DNA of 64,000 nt from Pseudomonas sessilinigenes. GTDB taxonomy: Bacteria; Pseudomonadota; Gammaproteobacteria; Pseudomonadales; Pseudomonadaceae. The translations under genes and the position numbers were made by a program. Location: contig NZ_CP027706.1 of NCBI RefSeq assembly GCF_003850565.1, positions 6,014,001 through 6,078,000 on the forward strand, read 5' to 3'. Of the stretch, positions 37,389 through 46,030 are shown one piece after another (position 1 is the stretch's first letter; the number at the start of each line of letters is the position of its first letter). The notes under the pieces are model-generated. The model saw only the letters and a program-made list of their open reading frames with translations, did no database searches and had not been told where the DNA came from.

Positions 37389-37408
37389 AATGAGAATGAT
37401 CCTCTTTC
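37389..37408. promoter_or_regulatory. Fur-box-like site upstream of the TonB receptor
   Basis: AAATGAGAATGATCCTCTTT closely follows the usual Fur pattern (AATGAGAATGAT) and lies 16 bases upstream of the receptor ATG. It suggests iron repression. Confidence 0.6.
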
Positions 37409-37446
37409 ACGATTAGGCTATCACGCTGATATCAAATTCCTCAATA

Positions 37447-37477
37447 CAGAATTAATTCTGCAAAACAGAATGAACTG
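37447..37477. promoter_or_regulatory. 31-bp operator-like sequence, copy 1 (TonB/IclR promoter)
   Basis: It contains the perfect palindrome AGAATTAATTCT, then CAAAACAGAATG. 23 of 31 positions are identical to the copy at 39277-39307. It sits between the divergent TonB receptor and IclR genes, so it is a good candidate IclR binding site. Confidence 0.7.
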
Positions 37478-37597
37478 TGTTCGATGTCCAGGCACAACCC
37501 GCCCCGGCGACGCCAGGGAACCGCTATCATGGGCACCGCCGCGCGGCCCCGATCCGCGCAACACCCGCAGCCGGACAGTGGTGAGGAGACCAAGCCG

Positions 37598-38416
37598 TTG
37601 AACACTTCGCAGAACCCGCTGGATGACACCCAGGACCCGCCCTCGGAGAAACGCTCCGGGGTGATCCAGTCGGTTTCCATTGCCGCGCGCTTTCTCAATA
37701 CCCTGGCCAACGCCGAAGGCGAGCTGGCCCTGGGGGAAGTCGCGCGCCGCACCGGTACCGGCGGTTCCACCGCGCACCGCTACCTGCAGAGCCTGGTCAA
37801 GGAAGGCCTGGCCAAGCAGGACCCGGCCAGTGGCCTGTACGACCTGGGGCCGGCGGCCTTGAGCATCGGCATCGGCGCACTCAAGCGCATCGACGCGGTG
37901 GATATCGCCGCCCGGCACATGAAGGCCCTGGCCCAGCAACATGCGGCCAGCGGTGGCGTGGCGATCTGGACCGATCGCGGACCAACCCTGGTGCGCTGGC
38001 ATCGCAGCGCCTACTTCTCCATCAACCCCCTGGCCCTGGGGGACATCCTGCCCATCGACAACACTGCCTGCGGCCTGGTGTTCCAGGCCTTCCTGCCCAA
38101 GGCCGTGATCGATGCCGCACGCAAGCAACAGCCGGCGCACTTTCGTGGCACGCCGCCCACTGCCGCGGTGCTGGAACAAGTGCGCCAGGCGCACTGGGCC
38201 GAGATGACCAGCCACCTGCTGTCCAACGTCACCGGGCAGGCTGCGCCGGTATTCGATGCCCAGCAGGAAATCGTCTGCGTGATGACCACCGTCACTGACC
38301 TGGGGCAACTGCAGGCCCCCGAAGACCGCCAGGCGCTGTTCCACGAAGCCGCGCTGGTGAACCAGGCCACCGGTGGCCGCATGGTGCCCCAGGTGCCGCC
38401 CGCCCCTCGGCGCTGA
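37598..38416 (+). CDS. IclR-family transcriptional regulator
   Basis: 272 residues from TTG at 37598, which has GAGGAG 9 bases upstream. ATG at 37484 would add 38 low-complexity residues, has no ribosome site, and would start only 6 bases after the palindromic operator. The helix-turn-helix lies near the start (LALGEVARRTGTGGSTAHRYLQSL), followed by the IclR effector domain with its GDILPIDNTACGLVFQAF segment. It is divergent from the TonB receptor and converges on the ABC ATPase gene. Identical operators in both flanking promoter regions make it the likely local regulator. The effector may be the chelate or a breakdown product. Confidence 0.88.
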   Translation: MNTSQNPLDDTQDPPSEKRSGVIQSVSIAARFLNTLANAEGELALGEVARRTGTGGSTAHRYLQSLVKEGLAKQDPASGLYDLGPAALSIGIGALKRIDAVDIAARHMKALAQQHAASGGVAIWTDRGPTLVRWHRSAYFSINPLALGDILPIDNTACGLVFQAFLPKAVIDAARKQQPAHFRGTPPTAAVLEQVRQAHWAEMTSHLLSNVTGQAAPVFDAQQEIVCVMTTVTDLGQLQAPEDRQALFHEAALVNQATGGRMVPQVPPAPRR

Positions 38417-38423
38417 AGCCGCC

Positions 38424-39230
38424 TCAGGCTCCGGACGAGTCCGGTGCCCCTGCCCGGCCCAGGGGCACCATCAGCGGTGTGCCGCTGACCGGGTCGGCGA
38501 TGATCAGCGCAGGCAATCCGAACACCTCCTGTACCAGCGCCTCGGTGAAGATTCGTGCCGGTGCGCCCTGGGCGACGATGGCGCCGTCACGCAGGGCGAT
38601 CAGGTGGCTGGCATAGCGGCAGGCCTGGTTCAGGTCGTGCAGCACCGCGACGATGGTGCGGCCCTGGCGATTGAGTTCGGCCAACAGTTCCAGCAGCTCG
38701 ATCTGGTGGACGATGTCCAGGTACGTGGTGGGCTCGTCCAGCAGCAGGATCGGGGTTTCCTGGGCCAGGACCATGGCGATCCATACTCGCTGGCGCTGGC
38801 CGCCGGACAACTCGTCGAGCAAACGTTCGGCCAGGGTGTCGACCCGGGTCGCGGCCATGGCCGCCACTACCGCCCGTTCATCGTCCGGCGACCACTGGCG
38901 CAAGAACGACTGGTGCGGATAACGCCCCCGGGCCACCAGCTCGGCCACGGTGATGCCGTCCGGCGCCATGGCGCTCTGCGGCAACAGGCCCAGGCGCCGG
39001 GCGACCTCCCGGGCCGGCAGTTGGCGAATGTCCTTGCCGTCGAGCACCACCTGGCCCTTGGCCGGGACCAGCAAGCGCGACAACGCCGCCAGCAGGGTGG
39101 ACTTGCCGCAGGCGTTGGGACCGACGATGACGGTGAACGACCCATCGGGGATGGCCAGGGAAAGGTCCTGGGAAATGATTCGCGCGTCATGGCGCAAGGT
39201 CACGGCATCGGCATGCAAGCGGTGAGTCAT
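38424..39230 (-). CDS. ABC transporter ATP-binding protein, FecE/FhuC type
   Basis: 268 residues with Walker A GPNACGKST, Q-loop LLPQSAMAPDG, signature LSGGQRQRVWIAMVL, Walker B ILLLDEPTTYLD and H-loop VLHDLNQACRYA. These are typical of iron-siderophore importers. It is transcribed away from the binding protein and permease genes, an unusual split of one importer over a divergent promoter. ATG at 39230 is used; TTG at 39236 has better spacing from AGGA and is possible. Confidence 0.92.
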   Translation of the reverse strand: MTHRLHADAVTLRHDARIISQDLSLAIPDGSFTVIVGPNACGKSTLLAALSRLLVPAKGQVVLDGKDIRQLPAREVARRLGLLPQSAMAPDGITVAELVARGRYPHQSFLRQWSPDDERAVVAAMAATRVDTLAERLLDELSGGQRQRVWIAMVLAQETPILLLDEPTTYLDIVHQIELLELLAELNRQGRTIVAVLHDLNQACRYASHLIALRDGAIVAQGAPARIFTEALVQEVFGLPALIIADPVSGTPLMVPLGRAGAPDSSGA

Positions 39231-39276
39231 GGGCAAGAAGATTCCTGGATACCTGGGGTGTGAAAGGTTGCAATTG

Positions 39277-39307
39277 CGGAATTGATTCTACAATATGGAA
39301 TGCATTG
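39277..39307. promoter_or_regulatory. 31-bp operator-like sequence, copy 2 (divergent ABC importer promoter)
   Basis: GGAATTGATTCTACAATATG and the bases after it align with the copy at 37447-37477 without gaps, 23 of 31 identical, including the GAATT.ATTCT core and GAATG. It lies 47 bases before the ATPase gene and 93 before the binding-protein gene. Confidence 0.7.
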
Positions 39308-39328
39308 CATGAGAAGCATTATCATATG
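39308..39328. promoter_or_regulatory. Fur-box-like site in the divergent ABC importer promoter
   Basis: CATGAGAAGCATTATCATATG resembles a Fur box (GAGAAGCATTATC) and touches the end of the 31-bp operator. Joint iron and IclR control is inferred. Confidence 0.55.
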
Positions 39329-39399
39329 CATCATACGATCCGGACCCAGCAAGCTCCACCGAAGGCCCTGCCACTGCCACCCCATCACCCGACGGACCC

Positions 39400-40305
39400 A
39401 TGATGAATCCACGTCTCGCCACTCGGCTGCTCAGCGCCGCAATCCTGGCCCTTTGCAGCCAACTGGCCTGCGCCGCTGCCGCCATGCCTGCGCGCATCGT
39501 CTCCACCAGCCCCAGCGTCACCGGGATCCTACTGGCCATGGAGGCGCCCCTGGTGGCCAGCGCCGCCGCCACCCCCAGCCGCCTCACCGACTCGCGCGGG
39601 TTCTTTTCCCAGTGGGCGCAAGTGGCCGAGCAACGGGGGGTCCAGGTGCTGTATCGGAACCTGCAGTTCGACATCGAGGCAGTGATCGCCAGCGATCCCG
39701 ACCTGCTGGTGCTGTCCGCCACCGGAGCCGACAGCGTGATCGCCCAGCGTGGCGAACTCCAGGCCCAGGGCATCCGTACCCTGGTGGTGGACTACTCGAA
39801 CCAGAGTTGGCAGGACATCGCCACCGAGCTGGGTCGGCACACCGGGCTTGAGCGACAGGCCCAGGCCGCGATCCAGCGCTTCGACCAGTACGCCGCGCAA
39901 ACCGCCGCCGCCATCAAGCTGCCAGCGGGGCCGGTCAGCGTGGTGGGCTACAACATCGCGGGCAGCTACTCCATCGGCCGCCTGAACAGCCCCCAGGCGC
40001 GCCTGCTCGGCGCCCTGGGGTTCAAGGTCGCGCCGCTGCCCGAGGCCTTGGCGGCAAGCGTCACCCGCGCCTCGGACTTCCAGTTCATCTCCCGGGAGAA
40101 CCTGCCTGCCGCCATCACTGGCGACAGCGTGTTCCTGCTCAGCGCCGATGAACAGGATGTGCAGGCGTTTCTTGCCGACCCGGTGCTGGCCAACCTGCCG
40201 GCGGTGATCCACAAGCGGGTATATGCCCTGGGCCCGAGTTCGTTTCGTATCGACTACTACTCCGGGCGCCAGATGATCGATACCGTCGCCGCGCAGTTTC
40301 GCTGA
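39400..40305 (+). CDS. periplasmic iron-chelate-binding protein, FepB/FecB type
   Basis: 301 residues. A signal peptide (LLSAAILALCSQLACA) is followed by a class III substrate-binding fold: PARIVSTSPSVTGILLAM at the start, DPDLLVLSATGADSV, and the closing IDYYSGRQMIDTVAAQF. By family it delivers a ferric siderophore or chelate to the two permeases directly downstream (3-base gap, then a 1-base overlap). ATG codons at 39400 and 39403 are both usable. Confidence 0.9.
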   Translation: MMNPRLATRLLSAAILALCSQLACAAAAMPARIVSTSPSVTGILLAMEAPLVASAAATPSRLTDSRGFFSQWAQVAEQRGVQVLYRNLQFDIEAVIASDPDLLVLSATGADSVIAQRGELQAQGIRTLVVDYSNQSWQDIATELGRHTGLERQAQAAIQRFDQYAAQTAAAIKLPAGPVSVVGYNIAGSYSIGRLNSPQARLLGALGFKVAPLPEALAASVTRASDFQFISRENLPAAITGDSVFLLSADEQDVQAFLADPVLANLPAVIHKRVYALGPSSFRIDYYSGRQMIDTVAAQFR

Positions 40306-40308
40306 ACC

Positions 40309-41358
40309 ATGGAGCTGCTCGCCCAGGGCGCTGCTCCAGCGCTGGCGCTTTCGCGGCGCCACAAGACTCGTCGCTGGGGCCTGCTGGCCGGGCTGGCGGT
40401 CCTCGCCGGCCTGGCCCTGCTGAGCTTGGCCAGCGGCTCGCGCAGCATCGCCCCGGAGGTCGTCTGGCAGGCTGTGTTCGCCTTCGATCCAAGCAACGAC
40501 CAGCACCTGATCCTGCATGAGCTGCGCCTGCCGCGAACCCTGGTCGCGCTACTGGCCGGAATGGCCCTGGGTACCGCCGGAGCGCTGATGCAAGCCGTAA
40601 CCCGCAATCCCCTGGCCGAACCTGGGCTGCTGGGCATCAATGCCGGCGCGGCCCTGGCGGTAATCAGCGGCGTGGCGCTGGGGCAGTTGACCAGCATGCT
40701 CCAATCGCTGTGGCTGGCCTTCTGCGGGGCCGGGCTGGCCGGGGCCCTGGTGTTCCTGCTGGGCCGGGCCCACGAGACCGGGACCAACCCCGTGCGCCTG
40801 GTGCTGGCCGGAGCGGGGTTGTCGGTGATGCTGGCCTCGCTGACGGGAATCATCGTGCTCAACTGCCCACCGCAGGTGTTCGATCATTTTCGTCATTGGG
40901 CCTCGGGCTCCCTGGCCAGCACCAGCCTGGCCCTGTTGCCGCTGCCGGCCATGGCCGTTGCCTGCGGGCTGGGGCTGGCCCTGGCCATCGGCCCGCGGCT
41001 CAATGCCCTGGCCCTGGGCCACGAGCTTGGCCGGGCCCTGGGCGTGAACCTGCGCCTGACCTGGCTGCTGGCCTGCCTGGCGGTGATGCTGCTGGCCGGC
41101 GCGGCCACCGCCATGGCCGGCCCCATAGGCTTCATCGGTTTGGTGGCGCCGCACCTGGCGCGGATGCTGGTGGGTCCGGACTATCGCTGGATCCTGCCCT
41201 ATTCGGCGCTGATGGCGGCGAGCCTGCTGCTGGCCGCCGACATGCTCGGCCGCGTGCTGGTGGCGCCACAGGAACTGGCCGCCGGGATCATCACCCTGTT
41301 GCTGGGTGGCCCGTGCTTCATCGTCCTGGTCAGGCGCTTTCGCCTGAGCCGCCTGTGA
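40309..41358 (+). CDS. FecCD-family permease, first subunit (FepD type)
   Basis: 349 residues with about ten hydrophobic segments. Family motifs: RLPRTLVALLAGMALGTAGALMQAVTRNPLAEPG and the ATPase-coupling region TAMAGPIGFIGLVAPHLARM. It pairs with the next gene to form the inner membrane channel of the iron-chelate importer. It starts 3 bases after the binding-protein stop. Overlap TGATG with the next gene indicates coupled translation. Confidence 0.92.
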   Translation: MELLAQGAAPALALSRRHKTRRWGLLAGLAVLAGLALLSLASGSRSIAPEVVWQAVFAFDPSNDQHLILHELRLPRTLVALLAGMALGTAGALMQAVTRNPLAEPGLLGINAGAALAVISGVALGQLTSMLQSLWLAFCGAGLAGALVFLLGRAHETGTNPVRLVLAGAGLSVMLASLTGIIVLNCPPQVFDHFRHWASGSLASTSLALLPLPAMAVACGLGLALAIGPRLNALALGHELGRALGVNLRLTWLLACLAVMLLAGAATAMAGPIGFIGLVAPHLARMLVGPDYRWILPYSALMAASLLLAADMLGRVLVAPQELAAGIITLLLGGPCFIVLVRRFRLSRL

Positions 41359-42386
41359 TGCGCCGCCACGCCCTGCGCCTGGGCTCGCTGTCGGTGGCTT
41401 GGCAACCGCGTACGCTGCTGGTCTGTTGCGCCCTGGTGCTACTGGCCCTGCTGCTCTGGACACTGTTGCTGGGCAGCGGCAGCCTGGCCCTGTCCCCCGG
41501 CGAAGTGCTGGCCAGCCTCCTGGGTCAAGGCCAGGACGCCACCGCCCAACGCGTCATCCAGCGGGTGCGCCTGCCCCGGACCCTGACGGCCACCCTGGTG
41601 GGCATGGCCCTGGGCATGGCTGGGGCAATCTTCCAGTCCATTTCCCGCAATGCCCTGGGCTCGCCGGATGTGATCGGCTTCACCACCGGTGCCGCCAGCG
41701 GCGCCATCGTGCAGATCATGCTGTTCGACTCCGGCCCGCTGGCGACTGCCCTCGCCGCTCTAGTTGCCGGGCTGTGTACCGCATTGGCAGTGGTGCTGCT
41801 GGCGCGCAAGGCGGGAACCACCGGGGGTTACCGCCTGGTACTGGTGGGGATCGGCGTCGGCGCGAGCCTCTCAGGGCTGAACAGCCTGCTGCTGGTGACC
41901 GGCAACCTGGACCAGGCGATGTTCGCCCAGCTGTGGCTGGCCGGCTCGCTCAACACCCGTACCTGGTCCCATGTGGTGCCCGCCGCCATCGGCCTGCTGG
42001 CGATCGCGCCGATCGCGCTGTACCACGCCCGACAAGTCGACCTGCTGGAGATGGGCGATGCCAGCGCGACCCAACTGGGAGTCGCGGTGGAACGCACGCG
42101 GCTGACGATGGTACTGGTGGCCGTCGGCTTGACCGCCATCGCCACCGCCGCCGCTGGCCCCATCGCCTTCATCGCCCTGGCCGGCCCGCAGCTGGCCAGG
42201 CGCCTGACCCGTGGCTGCGGGGTGCCATTGCTGTCCGGTGCCTTGATGGGTGCGGTATTGCTCCTGATGGCCGATCTGCTGAGCCAGCGCCTGGCCGAGC
42301 GCGTCAACCTGCCCATCGGCCTGATGACCGGCCTGCTGGGCGGCTTCTACCTGCTCTGGCTGCTGGTGCGCAGCCGGCGCATCTGA
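41358..42386 (+). CDS. FecCD-family permease, second subunit (FepG type)
   Basis: 342 residues, also about ten membrane segments. RLPRTLTATLVGMALGMAGA, the RNALGSPDVIGFTTGA segment (typical of FepG) and AAAGPIAFIALAGPQLARRL are visible. The ATG at 41358 overlaps the previous stop by one base, and the longer upstream open frame is a shadow of the first permease gene. It is the last gene of the importer operon and converges on the serine hydrolase gene. Confidence 0.92.
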   Translation: MRRHALRLGSLSVAWQPRTLLVCCALVLLALLLWTLLLGSGSLALSPGEVLASLLGQGQDATAQRVIQRVRLPRTLTATLVGMALGMAGAIFQSISRNALGSPDVIGFTTGAASGAIVQIMLFDSGPLATALAALVAGLCTALAVVLLARKAGTTGGYRLVLVGIGVGASLSGLNSLLLVTGNLDQAMFAQLWLAGSLNTRTWSHVVPAAIGLLAIAPIALYHARQVDLLEMGDASATQLGVAVERTRLTMVLVAVGLTAIATAAAGPIAFIALAGPQLARRLTRGCGVPLLSGALMGAVLLLMADLLSQRLAERVNLPIGLMTGLLGGFYLLWLLVRSRRI

Positions 42387-42414
42387 GGGATGCGCCAGCA
42401 GGCAATACCCAGGA

Positions 42415-44031
42415 TCACTTGGCCTCGGCGCGCACGAACCGCAGGTTGCGTGCCAGGCTGCTGGTCAGCACCCGGCCATCCTGCTCGAAGCGAATCACTC
42501 CCAGGTCCTGGGCACTGAATCGCTCTGCCGCCAGCGGCTGCATGGGATAGGTGTGTTTGCCGATGCGAATGTAGAGCTTGCCTTGCTTGGGGTAGACCTT
42601 GAGCTGCCCGGATGAGGTCTGCAACTTGTAGATCCCCACATACCGCTGGATATCCTGGGGCTTCCAGGGAGCGGCCAGGGTGTAGGTCGAGGCCGGGTTG
42701 GTGGACACGATGCGCGCTCCCGAAGTCGCAGCCAGGTAGATCGGCGAGCCTTCGTTATCGGCCGCCATCAGGTGCTCGCTCAGCCGGGACAGCGCCAGCG
42801 TGTCGGGGAAGGTATTGAGGGTAAAACGGTTGTCGCTGCGTTGCAGCTGGAACTGATGCCCCGAGTCGTCGAGGTAGGTACCGGCCACCAGGGTGTTCAA
42901 CGGAACCGGTGGAACGGCCTTGATACTGGGTACCGGTGGCGGGATATCGTGGCCCGGGGACGGATTGGGCGAGCCCAGTACCGTGTCCATCAATGCATAG
43001 CCACGCGCCGAAGCATCCGGGACCGGCGAATTGCACAGCACCACGGTGGCCAGGTCCATCTTCGGGTACCAGGCGACATGGGTGTTATAGCCGGCCCAAC
43101 CACCGCTGTGGGACACCTCATCGAACCCGCGATAACGCGAGAGGCCAACACCCATGCCGTAGTAGCCGGGATCGCCGTCGGCCAACGGCTCGGTCTGGCG
43201 CATTTTGCCCACCAGCGCCCGGCCTCCTACCTGCCCGGTGGACAGGTTGCGCATCCAGCGCATCACGTCCATCACGGTGCTGTGCACCTGGCCATCACCG
43301 GTCTGCTCCCAGCGCACATCCACGAACTCATAGGCCTTGGTCTCGCTATCAAGCTCGTAACTCTCGGCCAGGTTCGGCAGTCGCAGCGGATACTGGTCGA
43401 CGATACGCGTACGGGTCATGCCCAGGGGCTTGAATATCTGGGTTTGCGAGTAGGCCTTCAGGGGCATCCCCGACACTCGCTCGGCGATGGTGGAAAGCAA
43501 CAGATAGCCACTGTTGCTATAGCTGAACTCAGCGCCGACGGGGAACATCGTGGCGTTCTGCTTGAACAGCATCTGCAAGGCCTGCTGCTGGGTGAAAGGC
43601 TCGGAATAGCCGATGCCCGACAGCTCGGCCAGCAACATGTAGTCCTGTAGCCCCGAGGTGTGGTGCAGCAGGTGGCGGATCTTGATGTCCTGGGCGTAGG
43701 CCGGTAGTTCGGGGATAAAACGCCGGATCGAATCGTCCAGGCTCAGGCGCCCCTGGGCTTCGAGCTGGAGAATGGCAAAACCGGTGAACTGCTTGGACAC
43801 CGACGCCAGGTTGAATAGCGTATCGGTCCTGATCGGGGCACCGGTCTGCAGGTTGGCGATGCCGTAGCCGGCACTCCAGACGACCTTGCCATCACGCATG
43901 ACCCCCGCGGCGCAACCGGGCTGGTCCGGTTTCAAATCACGGAACACCTGGTCAAACGCCGGGGTCGCCGCGGCATTGGCCAGCGTCGTGCTCCCCAGGG
44001 AGATCAGCAAGGTTGCAAGTATTGAACGCAT
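42415..44031 (-). CDS. exported serine hydrolase, beta-lactamase/EstB class C fold
   Basis: 538 residues: signal peptide (LLISLGSTTLANA), then a class C beta-lactamase-type domain with Ser77-x-x-Lys80 (SVSK), Tyr171-Ser-Asn173 and His308-Ser-Gly310. These equal the SxxK, YxN and KTG-like motifs of penicillin-binding esterases. About 170 extra C-terminal residues form a beta-rich domain. It may be an esterase, D-aminopeptidase or cell-wall hydrolase; true beta-lactamase activity is unlikely because HSG replaces KTG. It ends 28 bases from the FepG-type gene. Confidence 0.85.
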   Translation of the reverse strand: MRSILATLLISLGSTTLANAAATPAFDQVFRDLKPDQPGCAAGVMRDGKVVWSAGYGIANLQTGAPIRTDTLFNLASVSKQFTGFAILQLEAQGRLSLDDSIRRFIPELPAYAQDIKIRHLLHHTSGLQDYMLLAELSGIGYSEPFTQQQALQMLFKQNATMFPVGAEFSYSNSGYLLLSTIAERVSGMPLKAYSQTQIFKPLGMTRTRIVDQYPLRLPNLAESYELDSETKAYEFVDVRWEQTGDGQVHSTVMDVMRWMRNLSTGQVGGRALVGKMRQTEPLADGDPGYYGMGVGLSRYRGFDEVSHSGGWAGYNTHVAWYPKMDLATVVLCNSPVPDASARGYALMDTVLGSPNPSPGHDIPPPVPSIKAVPPVPLNTLVAGTYLDDSGHQFQLQRSDNRFTLNTFPDTLALSRLSEHLMAADNEGSPIYLAATSGARIVSTNPASTYTLAAPWKPQDIQRYVGIYKLQTSSGQLKVYPKQGKLYIRIGKHTYPMQPLAAERFSAQDLGVIRFEQDGRVLTSSLARNLRFVRAEAK

Positions 44032-44207
44032 GGATGTCTTCCTCTTCTCACGTGGCGGTCCTTCATGCTCCTTCGGAGCCTGGCCAGTATCCCGAGGGCA
44101 TCCGTTGCAATCTGTCGCAAGTCAGTGATTTTCTGTGAAGAAGAGTGCATCGATGCGCAGGCCAGGCGCCGGCGCCTGGAACGGCCGCCCCCGGTCACGC
44201 CTGGGTC

Positions 44208-44753
44208 TCAGCGCAACAGGCGCCGCAGTCCGGCCTCGAAGGCCCCGGCAAGCGGTGGCGCGCCCTCCCCGGCCAAGGCCAGCGCCAGGGCGTGGCCGTG
44301 GGTGTAGTCCACCAGCAGATCGAACAGCAGCTCGGGCTCGGCATCGAACTGCCGCACTTCATGGCGCAGGCGCTCGCTGAAGGCCGACAGCGAACCGCCG
44401 AACAACCGCGGGTCACCGAATACGCACAGGGTCAATGCCGGATAACGTCGTACCCGGGCCATGTAGTGCCCCAGCAATACCTGGACCCGCAGCACCGCCG
44501 GCATCGATTCGGCGGGCTCCTCCAGCGGCTCGCCGTGCACCCGCTCCACCAACAACTGCATCAGTTGTTGCTGGTCGCCCACGTGGTAGATCACCGACAT
44601 CGGTGTAATCGCCAGTTTCCGCGCCAGGGCCCTGATGCCGAATCCCTGGGCGCCAAGCTCCTCCAGCAGCTCCAGGCCGGCGTCCAGCACTTGATCCAGG
44701 CTCAGGGCATGACCGGCAGCCGGACGACCGCTGCGCTTGCGTGTTTCAGTCAT
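44208..44753 (-). CDS. TetR-family regulator
   Basis: 181 residues with a TetR helix-turn-helix at about 35-55 (FGIRALARKLAITPMSVIYHVG) and a TetR_C-like C-terminal domain. ATG at 44753 overlaps the end of the DHFR-like gene by 8 bases, so the two are co-translated. Since it follows its partner, it most likely controls the shared promoter, where a CATAC-AGC-GTATG palindrome is found. Confidence 0.85.
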   Translation of the reverse strand: MTETRKRSGRPAAGHALSLDQVLDAGLELLEELGAQGFGIRALARKLAITPMSVIYHVGDQQQLMQLLVERVHGEPLEEPAESMPAVLRVQVLLGHYMARVRRYPALTLCVFGDPRLFGGSLSAFSERLRHEVRQFDAEPELLFDLLVDYTHGHALALALAGEGAPPLAGAFEAGLRRLLR

Positions 44754-45303
44754 GGCAGTGGCCCGGCTGCGCAGGCTCCAGGCGATAGCGGCTGCTGACC
44801 AAGCCGTTGGGGTATTGCCGAGTGTCGAGGCACTGCAGGCGCAAGTCCTGCTCCAGAAGGCCGAACAATGGCCGGCCACTGCCGATCAGCACCGGCACCC
44901 GGGTCAGGACCATCTCGTCGATCAGTCCCGCCCGGAGAAAAGCCCGGATCAGCGTACCGCCATCGATATAGGCCTGGCGCCAACCCTCGGCCTGCAACTG
45001 CGCCACCAGGTGCGCCGGCTCGGCGCCACTGATGCGCAGCCGATCAGCCAGGTGCTCCGGCACATCGGCGGGGTCCAGGGTGCGGCTCATCACCACCACC
45101 GGTTTGGTGAACGGCCAGGGCTCGAACCCCAGCACCGTGTCGTAGGTGCCACGCCCCATGACGATGCCATCCACCGAGGCCATGAAAGCCGCATAGCCAT
45201 AGTCTTCCCCGGGCTCGCCGGGTGGCAGCCAGTCGATGCGGCCATCGTCGCGGGCGATGAACCCGTCTACCGAAGTGGCGATGAATACCTTGCCGAATGC
45301 CAT
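44746..45303 (-). CDS. dihydrofolate reductase-like protein (RibD C-terminal family)
   Basis: 185 residues of the RibD_C/YwjB family: FIATSVDGFIARDDGRIDWL, VMGRGTYDTVL, and the GGTLIRAFLRAGLIDEM segment that binds NADPH in this fold. Stand-alone members are reductases of unknown substrate. ATG at 45303 follows GGGAGG 9 bases upstream. It is the first gene of a two-gene operon with the TetR regulator. Confidence 0.87.
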   Translation of the reverse strand: MAFGKVFIATSVDGFIARDDGRIDWLPPGEPGEDYGYAAFMASVDGIVMGRGTYDTVLGFEPWPFTKPVVVMSRTLDPADVPEHLADRLRISGAEPAHLVAQLQAEGWRQAYIDGGTLIRAFLRAGLIDEMVLTRVPVLIGSGRPLFGLLEQDLRLQCLDTRQYPNGLVSSRYRLEPAQPGHCHD

Positions 45304-45327
45304 GTCGCAGTGCCTCCCGGGAATAAA

Positions 45328-45340
45328 CATACAGCGTATG
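45328..45340. promoter_or_regulatory. candidate TetR operator CATACAGCGTATG
   Basis: A perfect 5-bp inverted repeat with a 3-base centre (CATAC-AGC-GTATG) lies 25 bases upstream of the DHFR-like gene, inside the AT-rich promoter. Autoregulation by the co-transcribed TetR protein is inferred. Confidence 0.5.
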
Positions 45341-45377
45341 ATAATTCACCCGTGGAGCATCCTGGCAAGCAGCGATT

Positions 45378-45866
45378 TCAATTCAAGCTGTAGGACTGCA
45401 ACACGCCCTGCTTGAAGTACAGCTGCAGCATGTGCGCCGGGCCGCTGGGCTTGCCCATCAGTTGGTTGGTCATGCCATTGACCACGCCATTGCCGCCCGT
45501 GGCCAGGTTGTATTCGTTGGCTGCAGCGCCGGTCACTTCGTTGGACGGCACATGGCTCCAGGCCTTGGCGAGCATCTGCTGCATGGTCGAGCGTCCCGGT
45601 GCGTAGCCGCCGTTCGCATCGCTGCGGTAGGTCCAGTACTCGGTGCCATCGGAGGCGTAGCGTTTTTCCGGGGTATCGCCGCACAGGCGCTGCACATCGT
45701 CCGGCGAAGTCTTGCCCACCACGAAGTTGCGCTTGGCGAACGAAGCGTCATAGATCTGCGCCTGGGGACCTTGGCCCTGGGCCAGGCCGGGGAGATTCAG
45801 CCCGCCATTGCCGTTGCACGCAGAGACCAGGGCCAGGGTCGCGATGCACATCAGTCGAAGTTTCAT
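45378..45866 (-). CDS. lipoprotein of unknown function (OmlA/SmpA-like)
   Basis: 162 residues. A signal peptide with lipobox LVSAC predicts acylation at Cys17 or close to it. The mature part has FVVGKTSPDDVQRLCGDTPE and GTEYWTYRSD, resembling the small OmlA/SmpA (BamE-like) fold, and ends in LYFKQGVLQSYSL. ATG at 45866 follows AGAGGA; upstream residues to 45905 are not family-like. No conserved neighbour hints at a role. Confidence 0.8.
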   Translation of the reverse strand: MKLRLMCIATLALVSACNGNGGLNLPGLAQGQGPQAQIYDASFAKRNFVVGKTSPDDVQRLCGDTPEKRYASDGTEYWTYRSDANGGYAPGRSTMQQMLAKAWSHVPSNEVTGAAANEYNLATGGNGVVNGMTNQLMGKPSGPAHMLQLYFKQGVLQSYSLN

Positions 45867-46030
45867 AACATCCTCTTCACGTATCCAGGAGCCCTCATGT
45901 CCCATGAGTGGCTCGTCCAGGGGATTCCTTTCGCGGTCGACCGCTCGCGCGGCTCGGCCTGGAAATGGGCGAAAAAGATGCTATCAGCGGCCACCGGGGC
46001 CGATTGACCTGTGGGTCTCCAACACTGTGC

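Noticed and set aside
35328..37601. 757-residue open frame antisense to the TonB receptor
   Set aside because: Composition typical of a shadow; receptor motifs on the other strand are clear.
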